A DNA stretch of 64,000 nt from Hyphomicrobiaceae bacterium (GTDB lineage: Bacteria; Pseudomonadota; Alphaproteobacteria; Rhizobiales; Hyphomicrobiaceae). The stretch's first letter is position 1. Each line of letters starts with the position of its first letter. Positions 9,105 through 18,232 of the stretch are shown one piece after another. The stretch is from NCBI GenBank assembly GCA_020442165.1, contig JAGRKV010000041.1:23372-87371 (forward strand), in the 5' to 3' direction. The position numbers and the translations under genes are program-made. The notes under the pieces are model-generated. The model was not told where the DNA came from. It made no database searches and saw nothing but the letters and a program-made list of their open reading frames with translations.

Positions 9105-11063
9105 ATGTGTCGTCAAATCTCGCCTTTTCCGGCGGGTTGCGACGGGGAGCAGGGCTTGATTACGGGTTTGCGTTTTTCAGCCGGCATGGCCCTGCTCGGT
9201 TTCGTCTATGCCGGGGCGGGGCCCGGCGCATATACGGGCAGCGAGCCTGTCACCATCATTGGTGGCAGCGCGCTGGAAGTTATTGCATCGCCCGAGCGCG
9301 ACGACAGCGGCAGCCTGGTTTGGCACATTGCCGCGCGCGCCCAGGAAGGCTTGCGTATGCCGCAGCCCGTGGGGCGCACGCAGGGTGATGCGGCGATTGC
9401 AGCGCCCTCGTTCTCGCGCATCGAAGTGTCGCCTGATGGCCGTGTACGCTTCGAGGGCCACGGCACGCCGGGGGCGCGCGTAACCCTCAACAGCATGGGG
9501 CAGCCCTTGGGTTCGGCCCTGGTCACGCCGCGCGGCGACTGGGAGGTGCAACTTCAATCGGGGCTGACGGCAGGCCTCCACGTCTTCAATTCCGAGGCCG
9601 CAATTCCAGGCGACGGACCAGCCATTCCGGGCGGCGACGTTCGCATAGCTATTCCACGCGCGTTCGGCTCGGAAGATGCCAAAGCGAATGACATCTCATC
9701 CGCACCCCAGGCAGATGATGGCGGGAGCGAGAGCGCACTCCGGCAACGGGCAGAAGAACTGGCGCGTGACGCCACGCGGCACTTCGACGAGTTCCAGATC
9801 CGCCAGATGACTGAGGCCGATACCGCCAAGCCGGACTCTCCTGCGGTGTCCCCCGGTGCAGCCCGCAGGCCGACAGACAAGACCAATGAGAATGCCGCCG
9901 GTGAAGGCGGCATCCTGTTCCGGCTTCAGGATTGGCTGGCGCGGGCAAATCGCGACTTCCAGGGCAAGGTCGTGCGACGTTTGCAAATCCCGCCGCCCTC
10001 TGAGACCGCGACGACTGCTGCCGAGGATGACACCGCAAAAGCCGCCGCTGCGGCGGAGGCCGAGAGCCTTGCCAAGGCAAAGGCTGCGCAGCGTGCCGAG
10101 GCCGAGCGTATTGCCGCAAAGCGCGCCGCCGATGCAAGGCGGGAGGCGGAGCGCAAGGCCGCCGCCGCCGCGGATGCCCGCGATGCCGAGGCAGCACACC
10201 AGGCGGAGGCCCAGCGGAAGGCCGAACAGCAGCGGCAAGCCGAGGAGGCGCGTCAGGTAGCAGCCCGCAAACAGGCCGAGGAGCAGCGCCTGGCGGCGGA
10301 AGAGGCGGCACGCATAAAGGCGGACGCAGAAAGAGAGGCCGCTGCAGCTCTCGCGGCTGCGCAGCGCAAGCTGGAGCGCGAACGCTTTGAGCGCGAGTTG
10401 CTGCAAGCCGAGATTGAAGAGCGTCGCCTTCGGGCAGAACTGGCCGAAGCGCGAAAGCGCGCGGCGCAAAGCCGGCGCATTGCGGGTGGCAACGAGCGCA
10501 AGGCGGCAAAAAAACCCATGGCTCCGCAGACTCCGCAGCCAGCCCCAAAAGTGGCGGCACCCGCGCCACCGCAAACGCCGCCACTCGCCACGGCGCGGAA
10601 TGCCAGGCCATCACCAACGCCGGCAGGGCGTGGAAGTCCGGCATTGCGGGGTGGTGACGGAACGGGTGATGACGACGTGATTGCCACCGTGCCGAAGACA
10701 GCGGCACGTATCAAGTCCGCTGGGGGAAACGACGGTCATGTAATGCCGGAAGCATGGCGGCGGCGCGCCGAACTGATGTCTCAGCGTGGTGAGGTCGCCG
10801 ACGAGACGCCAAGACGCTCCGAAGTGCTCGGCACGAGGATGGTGATGCGGACGCGCTGCGCGCGTGCAGGCCGCCGCATCTCGTTGCCTGGAACCTACGT
10901 AGTGGAGCGCGGCGATAGCCTTTGGCGCATTTCAGAGCGGCATTACCGGCGCGGTTACCTGTGGCCGGAAATCCAGCGCGCCAACACGGAAAAGATCGAT
11001 GACCCGGATCTGATCTATCCGTGCCAGCGCTTCTACCTGCCGAAACTGCGGCGGCGCCCCTGA
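9105..11063 (+). CDS. LysM-domain envelope protein with long charged helix
   Basis: A 652-residue (from 9105) envelope protein. Order: a hydrophobic N-terminal segment (about residues 25-45, probable signal/anchor); a short Ig-like segment (VSPDGRVRFEGHGTPGARV ... PRGDWEVQL); a ~150-residue Ala/Glu/Arg/Lys repeat (AEAERIAAKRAADARREAER-like), expected to be a single long helix as in TolA; a Pro/Ala linker; and a C-terminal LysM (GTYVVERGDSLWRISERHYRRG) that should bind peptidoglycan. A GTG start at 9063 is possible. The gene lies 123 bases upstream of the ABC exporter. Function is inferred from architecture only. Confidence 0.72.
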   Translation: MCRQISPFPAGCDGEQGLITGLRFSAGMALLGFVYAGAGPGAYTGSEPVTIIGGSALEVIASPERDDSGSLVWHIAARAQEGLRMPQPVGRTQGDAAIAAPSFSRIEVSPDGRVRFEGHGTPGARVTLNSMGQPLGSALVTPRGDWEVQLQSGLTAGLHVFNSEAAIPGDGPAIPGGDVRIAIPRAFGSEDAKANDISSAPQADDGGSESALRQRAEELARDATRHFDEFQIRQMTEADTAKPDSPAVSPGAARRPTDKTNENAAGEGGILFRLQDWLARANRDFQGKVVRRLQIPPPSETATTAAEDDTAKAAAAAEAESLAKAKAAQRAEAERIAAKRAADARREAERKAAAAADARDAEAAHQAEAQRKAEQQRQAEEARQVAARKQAEEQRLAAEEAARIKADAEREAAAALAAAQRKLERERFERELLQAEIEERRLRAELAEARKRAAQSRRIAGGNERKAAKKPMAPQTPQPAPKVAAPAPPQTPPLATARNARPSPTPAGRGSPALRGGDGTGDDDVIATVPKTAARIKSAGGNDGHVMPEAWRRRAELMSQRGEVADETPRRSEVLGTRMVMRTRCARAGRRISLPGTYVVERGDSLWRISERHYRRGYLWPEIQRANTEKIDDPDLIYPCQRFYLPKLRRRP

Positions 11064-11186
11064 TCGCATGACGTTTGCGACATTCCATGCGTTGGCGCAA
11101 CGCCGCAGGCTGCTGGTCATGAACCGGCATTCCGCGTATGACGGCCTGCTTATCGCCGCGTTGGCAGCATCGCGGCCAGGCAGGGG

Positions 11187-13136
11187 ATGCAAATGAGTCA
11201 CGGACATGTCAGGGGACAGGGTGCGCGCAACATGCCGGCTGGCGGGCTGGCAGGCGTCTCCGGCCGCGCCGATCATTGGACTGTCTTCAAGGGCCTCATC
11301 CCGTTCGTGTGGCCGGAAGGCCGCCCGGACCTGCGCATGCAGGTGGTCCTCGCATTCGTCGTCCTGGTCATTGCCAAGCTCGTCACTATTGCGGTTCCCA
11401 TCCTGTTCAAGGAGGCGACCGACTGGCTGACGCAGAATGCGCCGGCCGCAGGCGAACCCGCTGGCGTGATGGCTCTCTTCGCGACGTCGCTCATCCTCGC
11501 CTATGGCATCAGTCGCGTGTTGATGATGGTGCTTAACCAGGTCCGCGACCTGTTCTTCACCAAGGTCGGCCAGCACGCGGTCAGGCAGCTCAACAATCGC
11601 ACGTTTCAGCATCTCCATCGGCTGTCATTGCGCTTCCACCTGGAGCGGCGCACCGGTGGTTTGTCCCGCGTCATCGAGCGTGCCGCGCGCGGCATCGAAC
11701 TCATCATCCGCATGGGCCTGCTTCAGCTCGCACCCACCGTGCTTGAGTTGCTGCTCGTGTGCGGCGTGCTGCTCTATTATTTCAACTGGATATATGTGGT
11801 GATCGTTCTCATCACCGTCACCGCCTACATGTGGTTCACGTTTGCCGCATCGGAATGGCGCATCGGCATTCGCCGCGAGATGAACGAGAGTGATAACGAC
11901 GCCAACACCAAGGCGATCGATAGCCTGCTGAATTTCGAGACGGTTAAGTACTTTGGCAATGAGGCGATGGAAAGCCGCCGCTTCGATGCAGCCATGGCGC
12001 GTTACGAGCAGGCGGCCATCCGCACCTACTATTCGCTGGGTGTGCTCAACTCCGGTCAGGCGTTCATCTTCACCATCGGCATGACCATCGTCATGTGGCT
12101 GGCGGCTCGCGGTGTCATGCACGGCACGCATACGGTTGGCGATTTTGTCATGATTAACGCCATGATGATTCAGCTCTACATGCCGCTGAACTTCATGGGC
12201 ATGGTCTACCGCGAGATCAAGCAGGGCCTGGTCGACCTGGAAACCATGTTCGCCCTCCTCGAACAGCATCCCGAGGTTGAGGACCAGCCCGGCGCACCGC
12301 CCCTTGCCGTCAAGGACGGCGCCATCCGGTTCGAGAATGTGTCGTTTGCCTACGAACCTGGCCGACAGATCCTGCACGACGTCTCGTTCCAGGTGCCAGC
12401 CGGAAAGATGGTCGCCATCGTCGGCCCGTCAGGTGCCGGCAAATCGACGATCAGCCGCATTCTGTTCCGCTTCTACGACATACAATCGGGCGCCGTGACC
12501 ATCGACGGTCAGGACATCCGCAGCGTCACGCAGGCATCCTTGCGCGCGGCGATCGGCGTGGTCCCTCAGGACACTGTGCTCTTCAACGACACCATCCTCT
12601 ACAACATTCGATATGGCCGGCCAGATGCCGGCGATGAGGAGATCAAGGAAGCCGCGCGCCTCGCCCAGATCGACGAATTCATCAAGACGCTGCCCGAAGG
12701 CTATCGCACTATGGTTGGCGAGCGCGGCCTCAAGTTGTCGGGCGGCGAGAAGCAGCGCGTCGCGATCGCCCGGACGATTCTCAAGGGTCCTCCGATCCTG
12801 ATGCTGGACGAGGCGACGAGCGCGCTCGACAGCCATACCGAAAAGGAGATCCAGGACGCACTGGATCGGGTCGCGCGCAATCGCACGACACTTGTCATCG
12901 CCCACCGGCTGTCGACCATCGTCCACGCCGACAACATCCTGGTGCTGGAGAAGGGGCGGCTCGTGGAGCAGGGCACCCATGCCGAACTCATTGCCCGCGA
13001 TGGGCTTTATGCCTCGCTCTGGAACCGCCAGCGTCAGGCAGAAAAGGCGCGCGAGGAGTTGGCCCAGGCTCTGGAAGAGGCGCAGCGCGCCGGGGCGCTG
13101 TTGCCGGGCGACATAAAGATCCCCGAGCCGGGTTGA
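11187..13136 (+). CDS. Atm1-type ABC half-transporter (permease-ATPase fusion)
   Basis: A 649-residue inner-membrane ABC exporter of the Atm1/HMT1 (ABCB7-like) group, whose bacterial members export glutathione-conjugated or metal-thiol species. About six membrane helices span residues 45-330, including the Atm1-like NFETVKYFGNE loop. The nucleotide-binding domain has Walker A GPSGAGKST, signature LSGGEKQRV, Walker B ILMLDEATSALD and the switch histidine in VIAHRLST. The TM-domain loop resembles Atm1 more than MsbA. Substrate is inferred, not shown. Confidence 0.88.
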   Translation: MQMSHGHVRGQGARNMPAGGLAGVSGRADHWTVFKGLIPFVWPEGRPDLRMQVVLAFVVLVIAKLVTIAVPILFKEATDWLTQNAPAAGEPAGVMALFATSLILAYGISRVLMMVLNQVRDLFFTKVGQHAVRQLNNRTFQHLHRLSLRFHLERRTGGLSRVIERAARGIELIIRMGLLQLAPTVLELLLVCGVLLYYFNWIYVVIVLITVTAYMWFTFAASEWRIGIRREMNESDNDANTKAIDSLLNFETVKYFGNEAMESRRFDAAMARYEQAAIRTYYSLGVLNSGQAFIFTIGMTIVMWLAARGVMHGTHTVGDFVMINAMMIQLYMPLNFMGMVYREIKQGLVDLETMFALLEQHPEVEDQPGAPPLAVKDGAIRFENVSFAYEPGRQILHDVSFQVPAGKMVAIVGPSGAGKSTISRILFRFYDIQSGAVTIDGQDIRSVTQASLRAAIGVVPQDTVLFNDTILYNIRYGRPDAGDEEIKEAARLAQIDEFIKTLPEGYRTMVGERGLKLSGGEKQRVAIARTILKGPPILMLDEATSALDSHTEKEIQDALDRVARNRTTLVIAHRLSTIVHADNILVLEKGRLVEQGTHAELIARDGLYASLWNRQRQAEKAREELAQALEEAQRAGALLPGDIKIPEPG

Positions 13137-13267
13137 GAAGCGGGCCGGCTGCCTGCATCCATTAACCGATACAATCGGCACTGTGTTGGCGCGACGGTCA
13201 TCCAGCAACGCCACCTCTTGACGCCGCGCGAGACGTTGACGATTTGCTTTCAGGTCTGAGGTAGACT

Positions 13268-13294
13268 TGCAATGCCCTGGCGCGGGCATTTGCA
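13268..13294 (+). other. Intergenic stem-loop
   Basis: TGCAATGCCC, a 6-base loop and GGGCATTTGCA form a ~10-bp stem with one bulged base. It lies between the ABC exporter and the downstream membrane protein. No T-run follows, so it is not a standard intrinsic terminator. Confidence 0.35.
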
Positions 13295-13346
13295 TTGCTC
13301 CAACACGGGTCCGGTGCGCCGCCGGAGGTGAGGACCAAGCCCAGCG

Positions 13347-14012
13347 GTGGCGAACAACGACGAACCTCAAACTGAACGGAAAGCAGGATGGCCCGCAGCG
13401 GCAGGTATCCTGGCCGCTGCGCTGCGCGCGTTCTGGCAATTTGCTAAGGTCCCGATCATCGGACTGTTCAATCTGTTGCTGGCTCTTATCCTTCTGTTTG
13501 AGGAATGGGGCTGGAAGCCGCTGGCCGCGGCGCTCGCTTGGCTGGCCCGCTTCCGCCTGATCGCCCGCATTGAGGAATTCATTGCCGGATTGCCGCCCTA
13601 TCCCGCGCTCGCGGTCTTCGCACTGCCCTCAGGCATTCTCCTGCCGGTCAAGATTGGCGCCCTCTGGCTGCTGGCTGGCGGCCACGTTCTCTCGGCTGGC
13701 GCATTGCTGGCTGCTGCCAAGGTGGTGAGCACCGCACTGGTCGCCCGCATCTTCATGCTGACGAAGCCGGCACTCATGCAGATCAGCTGGTTCCGGCGCG
13801 CCTATGATTGGTTCATCCCATGGAAGGAAGCCCTGTTCGCCAAGGTTCGCGCATCCTTCGCGTGGCGTTATGGCCGCATGGTGAAATCGCGTGCAAGGCA
13901 GGTTGCGCGCCGCGCGCTTGAGCGATGGTCGCCGGTCGCCCGGGACACCTATGCGCGTATCAGGAACAAGTCGCTTGAATTGTGGAACCGCTACTTGGGA
14001 AAAAGCGTGTAG
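13347..14012 (+). CDS. Hypothetical inner-membrane protein
   Basis: A 221-residue protein beginning at a GTG codon preceded by a GGAGGTGAGGA Shine-Dalgarno-like stretch. Hydrophobic segments are seen at roughly residues 36-52 and 86-125; the C-terminal ~70 residues are strongly basic and aromatic (repeated RR/W). No known catalytic motif is recognised. The end overlaps the end of the convergent antiporter gene by 22 bases. Family unknown, but codon usage and the ribosome-binding site support a real gene. Confidence 0.65.
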   Translation: MANNDEPQTERKAGWPAAAGILAAALRAFWQFAKVPIIGLFNLLLALILLFEEWGWKPLAAALAWLARFRLIARIEEFIAGLPPYPALAVFALPSGILLPVKIGALWLLAGGHVLSAGALLAAAKVVSTALVARIFMLTKPALMQISWFRRAYDWFIPWKEALFAKVRASFAWRYGRMVKSRARQVARRALERWSPVARDTYARIRNKSLELWNRYLGKSV

Positions 14013-14995
14013 AGATAGAACGCATAGGCCGCGACCATGACGCTACCCTCCAGGCGGCTCAGCCTGTATCCGGTTCGGGCGAGAATAAGCAACACAACGG
14101 ATGCCGCAAGCATCACCAGATTGTCGTAACGCACAACCGACTCTGGAATGATCGTGGGCGACATGAGGCCGGTAGCGCCACCGATGCCCAACGTATTGTA
14201 GATGTTGGAGCCCAGGATATTCCCTAAAGCCACGTCGGAATGCTTGCGGTAGGCGGCAACCGCGGACGTCACAAGCTCGGGCATCGATGTGCCGATGGCA
14301 ATGATCGTAAGACCGATCACGGTTTCTGAAACATCATAGGATCTGGCGATTGCCACCGCGGCATCGACCAGCAGCCGTCCGCCCGCGATCACGAGGAGGA
14401 GGCCTCCCAGGGCGGTCAGCAGAGCGGTGAAGAGATCGATGCGGAATGAACTCCACCGCCGTCGTGTCTTGGGTGCTGTGTCATCGGGATGGATCTGCTC
14501 TACGGCCTCGGCGCGCTCGAACGCAGCAGTATGGCCGTTCGCAGCCGTAATGGCGCGCTCTTGGCGATAGGCGTACCAGAGGTAGAGCACCAGCAGAAAG
14601 AGAAGGGCCCCGCCCACGTATCGGTCCAGGGGCAGAAAAAGCCCGATTGCGTTGAACAGAAGTGCGCTGGCCAGCACGATCATTCCATCACGCCGGATCG
14701 CCGAACTGTTGACTGGCACAGGCATGATGGCCGCCGAGACGCCCAGGATCAGCAGAATGTTGGCGATGTTGGAGCCGACGATGTTGCCGACCGCGATGCC
14801 GGGAGAGCCGGCAAGTGCTGCCTGGACGCTGGTGACCAGTTCCGGTGCGGAAGTGCCGAAGCCAACGAGCGTCAGCCCGATGAGTAGCGGCGACATTCCG
14901 GCGTATTCGGCAACGCGCACCGAGCCGCGCACGAGAAGTTCGCCTCCCGTCAGCAGCACGATAAAGCCGGCAAGGAGGAGCAGCATGTCAGTCAT
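13991..14995 (-). CDS. CaCA-family calcium/sodium (cation) antiporter
   Basis: A 334-residue YrbG-type cation exchanger of the inner membrane. It has the two inverted alpha-repeat signatures: GFGTSAPELVTSVQAA near residue 45 and AIGTSMPELVTSAVAA in the second half. Each is followed by the GNILGSN/GNIVGSN pattern. About ten membrane segments flank an acidic cytoplasmic loop (EQIHPDDTAPK). The start at 14995 (MTDMLLLLAGF) matches the family; the upstream extension to 15058 is rejected. Ion specificity is inferred from family. Confidence 0.9.
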   Translation of the reverse strand: MTDMLLLLAGFIVLLTGGELLVRGSVRVAEYAGMSPLLIGLTLVGFGTSAPELVTSVQAALAGSPGIAVGNIVGSNIANILLILGVSAAIMPVPVNSSAIRRDGMIVLASALLFNAIGLFLPLDRYVGGALLFLLVLYLWYAYRQERAITAANGHTAAFERAEAVEQIHPDDTAPKTRRRWSSFRIDLFTALLTALGGLLLVIAGGRLLVDAAVAIARSYDVSETVIGLTIIAIGTSMPELVTSAVAAYRKHSDVALGNILGSNIYNTLGIGGATGLMSPTIIPESVVRYDNLVMLAASVVLLILARTGYRLSRLEGSVMVAAYAFYLYTLFPK

Positions 14996-15139
14996 TAGGG
15001 GATCAGCTCTGAAAGAGGTGCGGACGGGTCGAACTCTACAAGCCCGTAGGTATCCCAAATGACGTGGGGTGTCGAATGGGCAGCGCCAAGCCCAGGACGC
15101 TGCAATATTGGCGAAATGCTCTCGCGAATTCTGTCGCCG

Positions 15140-15367
15140 CTAGTTGCTGCTGACGGCCTTCGCCAGCACCGCGGCAGGTTGATCCAGCGTCTTGCCTGCC
15201 AGATCATAGCCGTCCAATGAAAGGCTGGCTGCATTTGCCTGGGCCGAAGCAGCCTTGATCTTGGGTTCCAGATATGCGGACAGACTGGTTGCGGCGGCTC
15301 GAGTGAGATCGATCGCGGCAAAAGTCGCAATAAGAAGGAGCAAGGCTGCAAGCAGCTTCGGTGGCAT
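15140..15367 (-). CDS. Small hypothetical membrane/exported protein
   Basis: A 75-residue frame starting MPPKLLAALLLLIATFA, a good N-terminal hydrophobic or signal segment, followed by an Ala/Ser/Leu-rich amphipathic stretch. No homologue is recognised. The preference for this start over 15439 rests on the signal-like sequence. Its reality is moderate: size and composition are plausible but there is no neighbour support. Confidence 0.4.
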   Translation of the reverse strand: MPPKLLAALLLLIATFAAIDLTRAAATSLSAYLEPKIKAASAQANAASLSLDGYDLAGKTLDQPAAVLAKAVSSN

Positions 15368-15738
15368 CAAGCAGTCTCCAGAGAATTTGTCCGTGGCATC
15401 AAGAATCACGCAGTGCACCCCAGCCAATGGAGCCTGCATGAAGCAATCATGAGAAGGACAAGGAACAGCGACGCTGCGGTGCGCGACTGATTGGGTGCGA
15501 CATCAACTCGCAAGGGCTTCAGTTTGCTGATTCGCAGCCGCTTCGTCGAGAGCCAATGAGGCGCGTGCGTTCTAAATGCCAATCCGGCATTGTTCAAGCC
15601 CAATGATTCGAACACATGAAGGTGAACTTGACGAACCGCGCAGAACGCCGGATTTTCACGCTGTTCTCACGTTCTGAAGTTCTCACATTCGCCAGCACTC
15701 CAGCCGTACAGCGTCGCAGAATGCCTTGGGTCCGGTTC
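15368..15738. other. Gene-poor interval
   Basis: About 370 bases holding only short frames with no recognisable product. No hairpin with T-tract or promoter pair was clear. Confidence 0.4.
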
Positions 15739-17004
15739 TCAATCCAGAACGTGACTGACCATGCCGTCCGCGAGTTTGGGCTCGAACCAGGTCGACTTGG
15801 GCGGCATCACTTCGCCGGCTTCGGCAACCGCCATCAGATCTTCCATGGAGGTCGGATAGAGCGCGAACGCGACCGCCATCTCGCCTGAGTCAACGCGGCG
15901 CGCCAGTTCGTCGAGCCCGCGTGCGCCACCGACAAAATCGATGCGCTTGTCGCGGCGCTGATCGGTGATGCCAAGGATCGGCGCGATCAGGTTGTCCGCA
16001 AGCAGGCTCACGTCGAGGCGGCCGACCGGATCGCTGGGCACGAGGCCCTTGTCGATCGCGAGCTTGTACCAGTGCCCGTCAAGGTACATGGCAAATTCGC
16101 CAGGGCCCGCAGGCTTGCGCTTGGTGGCGTCGAACACCGGCTGGACACGGAAGTCGGTGTTGATCCGCTGCAGCAGTTCCTCAGGCGTCAAGCCGTTGAG
16201 GTCACGAATGACGCGGTTGTAGTCGAGGATCGTCATTTCATGATGGGGAAAGAGCACGGCAAGGAATGCGCGATGCGATGCGTCGGCGGCTGGGGATGCG
16301 GCTGCGCGGGCTTCCGACACGCGCTGCGCTGCTGCCGAACGGTGATGCCCGTCCGCGATGTAGACGGCAGGCAGCGCCTCGAAGGCGGCGGTGATGGCGG
16401 CAATCGCACCCGCATCCGAGATCACCCACATCTGATGGCGGACGCCGTCGTCGGCGGTGACGTCCACATCGGTTACGCCGGAGGTGGCGGCAGCGATCAA
16501 CGCATCGATCTGTGGCGCCGCCGGGTAGGCGATCATGACCGGCCCCGTTTCGGCATTCACCGCTTCGATCTGGCGGACTCGGTCGTCTTCCTTCACCGGC
16601 GTGGTGAACTCATGCTTGCGAATGCGATTGGTCGCATAGTCAGCAACGCTGGCGGCAGCCGCGATGCCGGTCTGTGTCCGTCCCTCCCGCGTCAGCCGGT
16701 AGGCGTAGTAGCAAGGCTGCTCGTCGCGGATCAGCACGCCGTCCGCCGACATGCGGTCGAGGTTCTCTGCTGCCTTGGCATAGACAGCCGCGCTATAGGG
16801 ATCGGTGTCGGCGGGCAAATCGATCTCGGGCTTGGAGACATGCAGGAACGAGTTGGGCTTCCCGGCTGCGCGCTGGCGGGCCTCGGGGCTGGAGAGCACG
16901 TCATAGGGCGGCGCCAGGACGTCGGCGGCACGCTGTGGTGCGGGTCTCAGCGCTCGGAAAGGCGAAATTAGTGGCAAGGGGACATCTCCTGGCGGTGACT
17001 GCAT
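15739..17004 (-). CDS. DUF1015 family protein
   Basis: A 421-residue cytoplasmic protein matching the DUF1015 family. It starts with the typical PFRALRPAPQRAADVLAPPYDVLS stretch (residues ~16-38), then NSFLHVSKPE, the YIADGHHRSAAA motif and the C-terminal EVMPPKSTWFEPKL segment. Biochemical function is unknown; members often lie beside serine-biosynthesis genes, which are not present here. The start at 17004 (MQSPPGD) is preferred to 17076. It is divergent from miaA. Confidence 0.85.
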   Translation of the reverse strand: MQSPPGDVPLPLISPFRALRPAPQRAADVLAPPYDVLSSPEARQRAAGKPNSFLHVSKPEIDLPADTDPYSAAVYAKAAENLDRMSADGVLIRDEQPCYYAYRLTREGRTQTGIAAAASVADYATNRIRKHEFTTPVKEDDRVRQIEAVNAETGPVMIAYPAAPQIDALIAAATSGVTDVDVTADDGVRHQMWVISDAGAIAAITAAFEALPAVYIADGHHRSAAAQRVSEARAAASPAADASHRAFLAVLFPHHEMTILDYNRVIRDLNGLTPEELLQRINTDFRVQPVFDATKRKPAGPGEFAMYLDGHWYKLAIDKGLVPSDPVGRLDVSLLADNLIAPILGITDQRRDKRIDFVGGARGLDELARRVDSGEMAVAFALYPTSMEDLMAVAEAGEVMPPKSTWFEPKLADGMVSHVLD

Positions 17005-17187
17005 TGAGGGCAGCGCCGCGGCCACCCGCGGCGGGTGGATGCATGGCGCGTTCTGGCGGCGGACGCAACCATGCATTCGGCGACATCGCCGTACTGGCTG
17101 GTAGTGTCCGGCGCTAGGCCCTGGAATTCCAGCACACTACAACTGGGGCCCGACCCTGGGCTGAATAGGGCAAATGAGTGAGGCGGC

Positions 17188-18081
17188 ATGCGCAAGGTGG
17201 TGATCGACACAAGCGGGGTGGAGGCGGTCCTGATCGCCGGGCCGACCGCCAGCGGCAAGTCGGCCTTTGCTCTGGCGCTGGCGCAGTCGAAGGACGGCGT
17301 CATCATCAATGCCGATTCCATGCAGGTTTACGCTGAAATGCGGGTGTTGACCGCGCGGCCGTCACCGGACGAGGAGGCGCTGGTGCCGCACCGGCTCTAT
17401 GGCCACGTCAGCGCCCGCGAGTCCTATTCGGTGGGCCGCTGGCTGGACGAGGTGGCAACCGAGATCGCGGCGGCCAAATCGCAAGGCCGGCTGCCGATCA
17501 TTGTTGGCGGCACGGGCCTCTATTTCAACGCTCTGCTTGAGGGCCTGTCGCCGATACCGCCAATACCCGATGACATCCGCTCCCATTGGCGCGCGGCAGG
17601 CGCCGTTACTCCAGCCGCCGAGCTCCACGCCGAACTGACGAAGCGCGATTCCCTGACCGCGTCACAACTTATCCCGACCGACCGGCAGCGGATCGTGCGC
17701 GCGCTGGAGGTCATCGATGCGACCGGAAGGCCGCTGGCGGAGTGGCAGAAGATCAGGGGACAGCCTTTGCTTGCAGCGGATCAAGTGGCAAAGCTCGTCA
17801 TCGCGCCGCCGCGCAATGTGATCTACGACAACTGCGAACGACGCTTCCGCCACATGGTGGAGCAAGGCGCGCTCGATGAGGCGGACCGCATGCGCCGCAT
17901 GCAACTCCCAGGCGACATGCCGGCGATGGGCGCGCTCGGCTTGTCCCAGCTCGTGGCCTGCTTGCGCGGTGAGATGAGCCGCGAGGCGGCAATCCAGGCT
18001 GCGACTCAACAGACCCGCCGCTATATCAAGAGGCAGCTTACATGGCTGAATAGATATATGATTTCGTGGAAACGCTGCTAA
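17188..18081 (+). CDS. miaA: tRNA dimethylallyltransferase
   Basis: Transfers a dimethylallyl group to A37 of tRNAs reading UNN codons. It is 297 residues, within the usual range. The P-loop GPTASGKSAFAL is at residues ~18-29; the substrate motif NADSMQVY and the catalytic-loop GGTGLYFNALLEG follow, with a C-terminal RRYIKRQLTW tRNA-binding segment. It lies directly upstream of the ilvB leader, on the same strand. Confidence 0.96.
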   Translation: MRKVVIDTSGVEAVLIAGPTASGKSAFALALAQSKDGVIINADSMQVYAEMRVLTARPSPDEEALVPHRLYGHVSARESYSVGRWLDEVATEIAAAKSQGRLPIIVGGTGLYFNALLEGLSPIPPIPDDIRSHWRAAGAVTPAAELHAELTKRDSLTASQLIPTDRQRIVRALEVIDATGRPLAEWQKIRGQPLLAADQVAKLVIAPPRNVIYDNCERRFRHMVEQGALDEADRMRRMQLPGDMPAMGALGLSQLVACLRGEMSREAAIQAATQQTRRYIKRQLTWLNRYMISWKRC

Positions 18082-18133
18082 GCGCAATAAATGAAAATAA
18101 ACTGCGATAATAGCTTTCCAAATATTGATTTTG

Positions 18134-18163
18134 ATGATTGACGGGCTGCTCCTTCGCGCATAG
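18134..18163 (+). promoter_or_regulatory. Putative leader peptide of ilvB attenuator
   Basis: A 9-codon ORF, MIDGLLLRA then TAG, carries one Ile and three consecutive Leu codons (CTG CTC CTT), 70 bases before ilvB. A -10-like GATAAT lies at 18106-18111. Downstream hairpins are 18170-18190 (GCGCTG/CAGCGC) and 18194-18208 (GACCG/CGGTC). The element CCGCGC at 18168-18173 can instead pair with GCGCGG at 18201-18206, giving mutually exclusive folds. No U-tract and only a weak ribosome site are seen, so the mechanism remains inferred. Confidence 0.55.
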
Positions 18164-18169
18164 CTTCCC

Positions 18170-18208
18170 GCGCTGCGATGCAACCAGCGCCCAGACCGGC
18201 GCGCGGTC
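18170..18208 (+). promoter_or_regulatory. Alternative hairpins in the ilvB leader
   Basis: Two adjacent stems (6 bp and 5 bp) and a competing long-range pairing lie between the leader ORF and the ilvB ribosome-binding site (GAGGAG). The layout is that of an attenuator or a translation-coupled switch. Confidence 0.45.
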
Positions 18209-18232
18209 CAACCGAATTTGAGGAGAGCTCCG

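Noticed and set aside
16072..16971. Long open frame antisense to the DUF1015 gene
   Set aside because: A reverse-strand shadow of a well-supported gene; the same applies to the long frame antisense to leuA at 30960-32585.
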